From the NCBI GenBank assembly GCA_946477805.1, contig CAMKZP010000190.1, positions 1 through 7,129 on the forward strand: a stretch of 7,129 nucleotides of DNA, read 5' to 3'. A program made the translations under genes and the position numbers. Positions 1 to 4,800 of the stretch are shown here, piece by piece (the stretch's first letter is position 1; each line of letters opens with the position of its first letter). Source of the stretch: an uncultured Enterobacter sp. (GTDB lineage: Bacteria > Pseudomonadota > Gammaproteobacteria > Enterobacterales > Enterobacteriaceae). The notes beneath the pieces were generated by a model. The model did not search any database. It saw nothing but the letters and a program-made list of their open reading frames with translations, and was not told the origin of the DNA.

Positions 1-26
1 ATTACGCTTTCCTCTTTCAGAGTCAA
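1..26 (-). promoter_or_regulatory. rRNA operon promoter P2 (cut by window edge)
   Basis: Read on the minus strand, a -35 hexamer TTGACT lies at 26-21. A 16-bp spacer follows, and then TAAT at 4-1, the first four bases of a -10 box that runs off the window. The surrounding bases resemble the P2 promoters of E. coli rrn operons as I recall them. P2 is the second of the tandem rRNA promoters and normally gives the basal, less strongly regulated transcription. The 16S gene, and the boxB/boxA antitermination sites expected after P2, would lie outside the window to the left. Confidence 0.8.
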
Positions 27-69
27 CCCGTTATTTCAGGATTTTTTCTCTTCAATCGACCGGGTTGTT

Positions 70-85
70 TGTGAAGTGATTCACA
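70..85. promoter_or_regulatory. CRP-type palindrome between rrn P1 and P2
   Basis: The sequence is TGTGA (70-74), six bases, then TCACA (81-85): a perfect match to the core CRP consensus TGTGA-N6-TCACA. It also reads as a 6-bp inverted repeat, TGTGAA/TTCACA, around a 4-base centre. In the P1 transcript it lies at roughly +15 to +30 and could form a small RNA hairpin. Relative to P2 it is centred about 80-85 bp upstream. The motif is seen directly. CRP binding is inferred only, and an RNA-leader role is an equal alternative. Confidence 0.4.
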
Positions 86-98
86 TCCGCCGTGTCGA

Positions 99-158
99 TG
101 GAGGCGCATTATAGGGGGCTGCCGGGGAATGACAAGCGGAAAAATGCATTTTTATTTC
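99..158 (-). promoter_or_regulatory. rRNA operon promoter P1 with UP element
   Basis: On the minus strand the -35 is TTGTCA (135-130), the spacer is 16 bp and the -10 is a perfect TATAAT (113-108). A GC-rich discriminator GCGCCTCC follows (107-100), with a likely start at the A at 99. TTGTCA, the short spacer and the GCGCC discriminator are the hallmarks of enterobacterial rrn P1, which is controlled by ppGpp/DksA and by the level of the initiating nucleotide. The AT-rich stretch at about 137-158 sits where the alpha-subunit UP element (-38 to -59) is expected. Fis activation sites of known rrn P1 promoters lie further upstream, which here would fall inside the 3' end of gmhB. Confidence 0.88.
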
Positions 159-184
159 AACCGCTCACCTTTTCACCAAAAAGG

Positions 185-751
185 CTATTTTTGGCGCTTT
201 TTAATCTCTTTTGGCAGCTCAGCCAGACTACTAATTACCCAATCTGCTGCATTCTCTGCTTCTGGCGTTACGGGTTTACCGGTACGTACCAAAACTTTGG
301 TTCCTACGCCAGCGGCTGCTGCGGCTTGCATATCCTCCAGTTTATCGCCCACCATATATGAAGCTGCCATATCAATCTGCAGGAACTCCTGCGCAGAGAT
401 GAACATTCCCGGATGCGGCTTGCGGCAATCACACGTCTGGCGATACTCATCTACCGTTCCCTGTGGGTGGTGCGGGCAATAGTAGATGCCGTCGAGATCT
501 ACACCGCGGTCAGCCAGCGACCAGTCCATCCATTCCGTCAGCGTCTCGAACTGCGCCTCGGTGAATTTACCGCGAGCAATACCGGACTGGTTCGTGACGA
601 CCACCAGCGCGTAGCCCATCTCTTTCAACTGGCGCATGGCATCTATAACGCCATCGATAAACTCAAATTCATCGATCTCATGAACGTAACCGTGATCCAC
701 ATTAATAGTGCCATCACGATCGAGAAAAATTGCGGGTACTGATTTTGCCAC
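185..751 (-). CDS. gmhB: D-glycero-beta-D-manno-heptose 1,7-bisphosphate 7-phosphatase
   Basis: GmhB is a cytosolic HAD-family phosphatase that removes the 7-phosphate of heptose 1,7-bisphosphate. This step leads to the ADP-heptose used for the lipopolysaccharide inner core. From the start chosen here it has 188 residues (E. coli 191). The HAD nucleophile motif is DRDGT at 11-15, with D11 and D13. Motif II is VVTNQSG at 51-57. The zinc ligands are C92, H94, C107 and C109 (CPHH and CDC), and the acidic motif GDKLED spans 135-140. The start is GTG at 751-749, because AGGAG at 763-759 is 7 bases upstream and the product then begins (M)AKSVP like E. coli GmhB. An in-frame GTG at 799 would add 16 residues but has no ribosome binding site. 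The C-terminus ends KKRQK, a few residues short of E. coli. The gene is divergent from metN, and its stop is only about 50 bp from the rrn P1 -35. Confidence 0.96.
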   Translation of the reverse strand: MAKSVPAIFLDRDGTINVDHGYVHEIDEFEFIDGVIDAMRQLKEMGYALVVVTNQSGIARGKFTEAQFETLTEWMDWSLADRGVDLDGIYYCPHHPQGTVDEYRQTCDCRKPHPGMFISAQEFLQIDMAASYMVGDKLEDMQAAAAAGVGTKVLVRTGKPVTPEAENAADWVISSLAELPKEIKKRQK

Positions 752-758
752 CGGTTTG

Positions 759-763
759 CTCCT
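759..763 (-). promoter_or_regulatory. gmhB ribosome binding site
   Basis: AGGAG on the minus strand lies 7 bases before the GTG at 751. It decides the start in favour of the 188-residue protein over the upstream in-frame GTG at 799. I found no convincing sigma-70 promoter for gmhB in 764-830; the best -10-like string is GATACT, with a poor -35. Confidence 0.75.
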
Positions 764-832
764 GAAAAAGGCATGTTCAGCTAGTATCTCATGAATCACA
801 GCGCAATAAAGTGCTCATCGTAGAGAGTTGGA

Positions 833-861
833 TTGATTTAGACGTCTGGATGCCTTAACAT
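833..861 (+). promoter_or_regulatory. metNIQ sigma-70 promoter
   Basis: TTGATT (833-838) and TAACAT (856-861) are separated by exactly 17 bp, each matching four of six consensus positions. The spacer and the -10 are covered by the MetJ operator, as expected for a methionine-repressed promoter. Transcription would start near 868, leaving a leader of about 70 bases before metN. No strong Shine-Dalgarno sequence is visible ahead of the metN ATG. Confidence 0.7.
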
Positions 862-863
862 CC
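840..863. promoter_or_regulatory. MetJ operator (tandem met boxes)
   Basis: Three consecutive 8-bp units can be read. AGACGTCT (840-847) matches the met-box consensus perfectly. GGATGCCT (848-855) matches 5 of 8 positions and TAACATCC (856-863) matches 4 of 8. MetJ with SAM binds two or more adjacent met boxes cooperatively. The array overlaps the promoter spacer and -10 box, so bound repressor would block RNA polymerase. This fits repression of methionine uptake when SAM is plentiful. Confidence 0.85.
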
Positions 864-939
864 GTTTTGTTTACGGTCATCACCCGTATCTGGCAGAACA
901 AAATGCCACGGCTAACTTACATACGATAAAAATAATCTA

Positions 940-1971
940 ATGATTAAACTTTCCAATATCACCAAAGTGTTCCAGCAGGGGAACCGATCCATTCAGGCGC
1001 TGAACAATGTCAGCCTGCATGTTCCTGCTGGTCAAATTTATGGCGTCATTGGCGCATCGGGTGCAGGTAAAAGTACGCTGATCCGTTGTGTTAACCTGCT
1101 TGAGCGCCCAACCCAGGGCCATGTAGAAGTTGGCGGCCAGGAACTTACCGCCCTTTCAGAGAAAGAACTCACCAAAGCGCGCCGTCAGATTGGCATGATT
1201 TTCCAGCACTTTAACCTGCTGGCTTCCCGCACCGTTTTTGGAAACGTCGCGCTGCCACTGGAGCTGGACAACACACCTAAAGAAGAGGTGAAGCGTCGCG
1301 TCACTGAACTGCTGGACCTGGTGGGTCTGGGCGATAAACATGATAGCTACCCGGCAAATCTGTCCGGTGGGCAAAAGCAGCGCGTGGCCATCGCCCGCGC
1401 GCTGGCAAGCAACCCTAAAGTGCTGCTGTGTGATGAAGCCACCAGCGCACTGGACCCGGCGACCACGCGTTCGATTCTCGAACTGCTGAAAGACATTAAC
1501 CGTCGCCTGGGCCTGACTATTCTCCTTATTACGCACGAGATGGATGTGGTGAAACGCATCTGTGACTGCGTGGCGGTCATCAGTAACGGTGAACTGATCG
1601 AGCAGGACACGGTAAGTGAAGTGTTCTCGCATCCAAAAACGCCGCTGGCGCAGCAGTTTATTCAGTCCACGCTGCATCTGGATATTCCGGAAGACTATCT
1701 GGCGCGTTTAAAAGCAGAAGCGGCAGCAGACAGCGTTCCGATGCTGCGCATGGAGTTCACCGGTCAGTCCGTCGATGCGCCACTGCTTTCCGAAACCGCG
1801 CGTCGCTTCAACGTGAACAACAACATTATTAGCGCGCAGATGGATTACGCCGGCGGCGTGAAGTTCGGCATCATGCTGACGGAAATGCACGGCACACAAG
1901 AAGAAACCCAGGCGGCAATTGCCTGGCTGCAAGAACATCACGTAAAAGTAGAGGTGCTGGGTTATGTCTGA
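940..1971 (+). CDS. metN: Methionine ABC importer ATP-binding protein
   Basis: MetN is the ATPase of the MetNIQ importer for L- and D-methionine and some derivatives, acting on the cytoplasmic face of the inner membrane as a dimer with two MetI. Its 343 residues equal the E. coli length. Visible motifs are Walker A GASGAGKST (38-46), Q-loop Q89, signature LSGGQ (141-145), Walker B VLLCDEA with D165 and catalytic E166, D-loop SALD (169-172) and switch H199. After about residue 265 comes the C-terminal regulatory NIL/ACT-like domain, which in E. coli binds methionine and inhibits transport when internal methionine is high (transinhibition). It is the first gene of the operon, preceded by the MetJ-controlled promoter. 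Its end overlaps metI by 8 bp, suggesting coupled translation. The start codon has only a weak ribosome binding site. Confidence 0.98.
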   Translation: MIKLSNITKVFQQGNRSIQALNNVSLHVPAGQIYGVIGASGAGKSTLIRCVNLLERPTQGHVEVGGQELTALSEKELTKARRQIGMIFQHFNLLASRTVFGNVALPLELDNTPKEEVKRRVTELLDLVGLGDKHDSYPANLSGGQKQRVAIARALASNPKVLLCDEATSALDPATTRSILELLKDINRRLGLTILLITHEMDVVKRICDCVAVISNGELIEQDTVSEVFSHPKTPLAQQFIQSTLHLDIPEDYLARLKAEAAADSVPMLRMEFTGQSVDAPLLSETARRFNVNNNIISAQMDYAGGVKFGIMLTEMHGTQEETQAAIAWLQEHHVKVEVLGYV

Positions 1972-2617
1972 GCCGATGATTTGGCTGCTGGTTCGCGGCG
2001 TGTGGGAAACGCTGGCAATGACCTTCGTATCGGGTTTCTTTGGTTTTGTGATTGGACTGCCGGTGGGCGTGCTGCTGTACGTCACGCGTCCGGGCCAAAT
2101 CATTGAGAACGCGAAGCTGTATCGCACCCTCTCTGCGCTGGTGAATATTTTCCGCTCGATCCCGTTCATTATTCTGCTGGTGTGGATGATTCCGTTTACC
2201 CGCGTGATCGTCGGAACATCCATCGGCCTGCAGGCGGCAATCGTTCCCCTGACCGTAGGCGCCGCGCCGTTTATCGCCCGTATGGTGGAAAACGCCCTGC
2301 TGGAAATTCCAACCGGTCTGATCGAAGCCTCACGTGCAATGGGCGCAACGCCGATGCAAATCGTTCGTAAAGTGCTGCTGCCTGAAGCGCTGCCAGGCCT
2401 GGTGAATGCGGCCACCATTACGCTTATCACGTTGGTCGGTTATTCCGCGATGGGGGGAGCAGTCGGCGCGGGCGGTTTAGGTCAGATTGGCTACCAGTAC
2501 GGCTATATTGGTTATAACGCTACCGTAATGAATACCGTTCTGGTATTGCTGGTTGTTCTGGTTTACTTAATTCAATTCTCTGGCGATCGTATCGTCCGGG
2601 CTGTTACTCACAAATAA
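1964..2617 (+). CDS. metI: Methionine ABC importer permease
   Basis: MetI is the inner-membrane channel subunit of the methionine importer and works as a homodimer on a MetN dimer. It has 217 residues, as in E. coli. Hydrophobic segments lie at about 14-40, 58-78, 85-105, 147-168 and 186-205, in keeping with the five membrane helices of this small permease. The cytoplasmic coupling (EAA) motif reads EASRAMGA at 121-128, followed by a conserved LLPEALPG (138-145). This is the loop that docks into MetN. Its ATG lies inside the metN stop region (ATGTCTGA, 8-bp overlap), so the two subunits are probably made by translational coupling. metQ follows after 40 bp. Confidence 0.97.
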   Translation: MSEPMIWLLVRGVWETLAMTFVSGFFGFVIGLPVGVLLYVTRPGQIIENAKLYRTLSALVNIFRSIPFIILLVWMIPFTRVIVGTSIGLQAAIVPLTVGAAPFIARMVENALLEIPTGLIEASRAMGATPMQIVRKVLLPEALPGLVNAATITLITLVGYSAMGGAVGAGGLGQIGYQYGYIGYNATVMNTVLVLLVVLVYLIQFSGDRIVRAVTHK

Positions 2618-2657
2618 CGTTAAACACAACACAAACTCGACGAGTTAAGGATAAAAC

Positions 2658-3473
2658 ATGGCGTTTAAATTAAAGACCTTTGCAGCGGTAGGCGCGCTGA
2701 TCGGCTCTCTGGCACTGGTGGGTTGTGGTCAGGACGAAAAAGATCCAAACCACATCAAAGTGGGCGTAATCGTGGGTGCAGAACAGCAGGTCGCTGAAGT
2801 TGCGCAGAAAGTGGCAAAAGAGAAATACGGTCTGGACGTTGAGCTGGTCACCTTCAACGATTACGTTCTGCCGAACGAAGCGCTGAGCAAAGGCGATATC
2901 GACGCCAACGCCTTCCAGCACAAACCTTACCTTGACCAGCAGATCAAAGATCGCGGCTACAAGCTGGTTGCGGCGGGTAACACCTTCGTTTACCCAATTG
3001 CAGGTTACTCCAAGAAGATCAAATCCCTGGACGAGCTGCAGCCGGGCTCTCAGGTCGCTATTCCAAACGACCCAACTAACCTCGGCCGCTCCCTGCTGCT
3101 GCTGCAGAAAGTGGGCCTGATCAAACTGAAAGACGGTGTCGGCCTGCTGCCGACCGTGCTGGACGTTACCGAGAACCCGAAAAATCTGAAGCTGGTTGAG
3201 CTGGAAGCACCGCAGCTGCCGCGCTCTCTGGACGATGCACAAATTGCTCTGGCGGTTATCAACACCACCTATGCGAGCCAGATCGGCCTGACGCCTGCAA
3301 AAGACGGCATCTTTGTAGAAGACAAAGACTCCCCGTACGTTAACCTGATCGTGACCCGCGAAGACAACAAAGACGCGGAAAACGTGAAAAAGTTTGTTCA
3401 GGCCTATCAGTCTGACGAAGTTTACCAGGAAGCGAACAAAGTGTTTAACGGCGGCGCTGTTAAAGGCTGGTAA
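2658..3473 (+). CDS. metQ: Methionine-binding lipoprotein MetQ
   Basis: MetQ is the periplasmic substrate-binding protein that delivers methionine to MetNI. It has 271 residues (E. coli 271). A lipoprotein signal peptide is clear: charged N-terminus, hydrophobic core and lipobox LVGC with the lipidated cysteine at 23. The +2 residue is Gly rather than Asp, so it lacks the classical inner-membrane retention signal. The rest is the NlpA/MetQ-family binding fold. It includes FNDYVLPNEAL (66-76), NAFQHKPYL (84-92), NDPTNLGR (137-144) and VINTTYA (200-206), and N229, the ligand-contacting Asn known in E. coli MetQ. TAAGGA at 2646-2651 is a good ribosome binding site 6 bases before the ATG, stronger than that of metN, which suits the excess of binding protein usual in ABC importers. 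A stem-loop follows the stop. Confidence 0.98.
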   Translation: MAFKLKTFAAVGALIGSLALVGCGQDEKDPNHIKVGVIVGAEQQVAEVAQKVAKEKYGLDVELVTFNDYVLPNEALSKGDIDANAFQHKPYLDQQIKDRGYKLVAAGNTFVYPIAGYSKKIKSLDELQPGSQVAIPNDPTNLGRSLLLLQKVGLIKLKDGVGLLPTVLDVTENPKNLKLVELEAPQLPRSLDDAQIALAVINTTYASQIGLTPAKDGIFVEDKDSPYVNLIVTREDNKDAENVKKFVQAYQSDEVYQEANKVFNGGAVKGW

Positions 3474-3496
3474 TCTCACCGCAGTGTAATATCATC

Positions 3497-3525
3497 AAGA
3501 CGGGCTTATGCCCGTCTTGTCATTT
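3497..3525 (+). terminator. Putative terminator after metQ
   Basis: A perfect 9-bp stem, AAGACGGGC (3497-3505) with GCCCGTCTT (3510-3518), closes a TTAT loop. The tract that follows, GTCATTTG, is only partly T-rich, so termination may be incomplete and some transcripts may run into rcsF. Confidence 0.7.
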
Positions 3526-3545
3526 GTGCAGGCAACTGATTCAAT
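3517..3545 (+). promoter_or_regulatory. Candidate rcsF promoter
   Basis: TTGTCA (3517-3522) and TTCAAT (3540-3545) are 17 bp apart, five and four matches to the sigma-70 hexamers. The -35 overlaps the last two bases of the metQ terminator stem. This is a reading of hexamers only. Another -10 such as TATCTG (3545-3550), with a different -35, is possible. Confidence 0.35.
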
Positions 3546-3579
3546 ATCTGACGTTTTGATTATCCACTGAGGAACTATT

Positions 3580-3984
3580 ATGCGTGCTTTACCGATCTGT
3601 CTTTTAGCACTGATGCTGAGCGGCTGTTCCATGCTAAGCAGATCTCCTGTTGAACCTGTTCAAAGCACTGCAACCCCGCCAAAAGCGGAGCCAGCAAAAC
3701 CGAAAGCGCCTCGTCCTGCGCCGGTACGTATCATTACTAAAGCCGACGATCTCGTGGGCAAGCCATTCCGTGAGCTGGGTGAAGTAAGCGGCGAATCCTG
3801 TCAGGCAACCAATCAGGACTCCCCACCGAACATCCCGACCGCCCGCAAGCGTATGCAGATTAACGCGTCAAAAATGAAGGCCAATGCGGTGCTTCTGCAC
3901 AGCTGCGAAGTGACCAGCGGTACGCCGGGCTGCTACCGTCAGGCGGTATGTATTGGATCTGCGCTTAACATTACGGCGAAATGA
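3580..3984 (+). CDS. rcsF: Rcs envelope stress sensor lipoprotein RcsF
   Basis: RcsF is the outer-membrane lipoprotein that senses damage to LPS, outer membrane or peptidoglycan. It signals through IgaA to the RcsC-RcsD-RcsB phosphorelay. It has 134 residues, as in E. coli. The signal peptide ends in lipobox LSGC with lipidated C16. Next is a proline/lysine/alanine-rich flexible linker at about 22-50, the part known to thread through outer-membrane beta-barrels. The compact signalling domain carries four cysteines at 74, 109, 118 and 124, the exact positions forming the two non-consecutive disulfides (74-118 and 109-124) in E. coli RcsF. GAGGAA at 3569-3574 is a good ribosome binding site. 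The stop overlaps the trmO start (ATGA), so the two are probably one transcript. Residues differing from E. coli are mostly in the linker and at 51-57. Confidence 0.97.
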   Translation: MRALPICLLALMLSGCSMLSRSPVEPVQSTATPPKAEPAKPKAPRPAPVRIITKADDLVGKPFRELGEVSGESCQATNQDSPPNIPTARKRMQINASKMKANAVLLHSCEVTSGTPGCYRQAVCIGSALNITAK

Positions 3985-4688
3985 GTTCATTTCAGTTCGA
4001 GCAGATAGGCGTTATCCGCTCTCCCTATAAAGAGAAGTTCGCCGTACCGCGTCAGCCTGGTCTGGTGACCAGCGGCGGCGGCGAGCTTCACTTAATCGCG
4101 CCTTATAATCAGGCCGATGCGGTGCGCGGGCTCGATGCATTCAGCCATTTGTGGATTATGTTTGTATTTCACCAGACCATGGAAGGCGGCTGGCGTCCCA
4201 CCGTGCGCCCTCCTCGTCTGGGCGGAAATGCCAGAATGGGTGTGTTTGCGACGCGCTCTACCTTTCGTCCCAACCCTGTCGGGATGTCGCTGGTTGAACT
4301 GAAAGACATTCGTTGCCAAAAGGATCGGGTGATACTGGAACTGGGTAGTCTGGATCTGGTTGATGGCACGCCGGTTATCGACATCAAGCCCTATCTGCCC
4401 TTCGCCGAAGCGCTGCCGGACGCCCGCGCCAGCTATGCTCAGGACGCGCCCCAGGCGGATATGCCTGTGAATTTCGCGCCGACGTTAACCTCGCAGCTCA
4501 GCCAGCTGGAAAAGCGCTATCCTCGCCTGCGCGAGTTTATCGTTGAAGTATTGGCTCAGGATCCCCGCCCCGCCTACCGAAAAGAGGAAGACGCGGGGAA
4601 AACCTACGCCGTCTGGCTGCATGATTTTAACGTGCGCTGGCGCGTCACTGAGGCAGGTTTTGAGGTGTTTGCCCTGGAACCCAGGTAA
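3981..4688 (+). CDS. trmO: tRNA-Thr t6A37 N6-methyltransferase
   Basis: TrmO (formerly YaeB/TsaA) uses SAM to methylate the t6A at position 37 of tRNA-Thr(GGU), giving m6t6A and improving decoding of threonine codons. It has 235 residues, equal to E. coli. The N-terminal beta-barrel SAM-binding domain, an unusual methyltransferase fold, carries RPPRLGGN (76-83), FATRSTFRPNPVG (89-101) and LVDGTPVIDIKPY (126-138). The C-terminal domain has DPRPAYR (194-200) and VWLHDFNVRW (211-220). It starts inside the last codons of rcsF (4-bp ATGA overlap) with no strong ribosome binding site, which points to translational coupling. A nearby methionine importer supplies the precursor of its cofactor, though that link may be coincidental. 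No obvious terminator follows before the proS leader. Confidence 0.96.
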   Translation: MSSFQFEQIGVIRSPYKEKFAVPRQPGLVTSGGGELHLIAPYNQADAVRGLDAFSHLWIMFVFHQTMEGGWRPTVRPPRLGGNARMGVFATRSTFRPNPVGMSLVELKDIRCQKDRVILELGSLDLVDGTPVIDIKPYLPFAEALPDARASYAQDAPQADMPVNFAPTLTSQLSQLEKRYPRLREFIVEVLAQDPRPAYRKEEDAGKTYAVWLHDFNVRWRVTEAGFEVFALEPR

Positions 4689-4703
4689 TTTTAACCGCCT
4701 CTC

Positions 4704-4732
4704 TTTTGGCATCATTGCCACACTGGTAAACT
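4704..4732 (+). promoter_or_regulatory. Candidate proS promoter (extended -10)
   Basis: TGGTAAACT at 4724-4732 is an extended -10 (TGn then TAAACT, four of six consensus positions plus the TG). A poor -35, TTTTGG, lies 17 bp upstream at 4704-4709. Transcription would begin near 4739, giving a leader of about 60 bases before the proS ATG. A short inverted repeat TGGCA/TGCCA (4707-4711 and 4716-4720) sits between the hexamers. Tentative. Confidence 0.4.
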
Positions 4733-4750
4733 AAACCACTTTTTTTGTGT

Positions 4751-4770
4751 CAGGCTGGTGTCTCAGCCTG
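4751..4770 (+). other. Stem-loop in proS leader
   Basis: CAGGCTG (4751-4757) pairs perfectly with CAGCCTG (4764-4770) around a GTGTCT loop, a 7-bp GC-containing stem. It ends 30 bases before the proS start. A run of seven T lies just upstream (4740-4746) and no T-run follows, so it is not an ordinary intrinsic terminator. It could be an mRNA structure in the 5' leader. No known riboswitch or T-box is recognised. Confidence 0.45.
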
Positions 4771-4800
4771 TTCCAATCGTCGAAACGGAAACGTAACAAC

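Noticed and set aside
92..482. Plus-strand frames over the rrn promoter region and gmhB 3' end
   Set aside because: They overlap a strong rRNA promoter and a recognised gene, and their translations look like noise without domains.
752..799. A longer gmhB starting at the GTG at 799
   Set aside because: No ribosome binding site precedes it and the extra 16 residues are not in the family. The GTG at 751 has AGGAG 7 bases upstream and gives the expected N-terminus.
1708..2430. A 240-codon minus-strand frame across the metN/metI junction
   Set aside because: It is antisense to two well-supported genes, with a low-complexity Ser/Arg/Ile-rich translation and no ribosome binding site or domain recognised.
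2670..3479. A 269-codon open frame on the minus strand covering nearly all of metQ
   Set aside because: It is antisense to a fully recognised lipoprotein gene, its translation shows no familiar domain, and such frames arise from enterobacterial codon bias.
4707..4720. TGGCA/TGCCA inverted repeat after trmO as a terminator
   Set aside because: The stem is only 5 bp, no T-run follows directly, and it overlaps the candidate proS promoter.
4747..4800. An 18-residue N-terminal extension of proS from GTG 4747
   Set aside because: The ATG at 4801 gives exactly 572 residues and the family N-terminus. The extension would be translated from the leader hairpin and starts only about 8 bases after the inferred transcription start.
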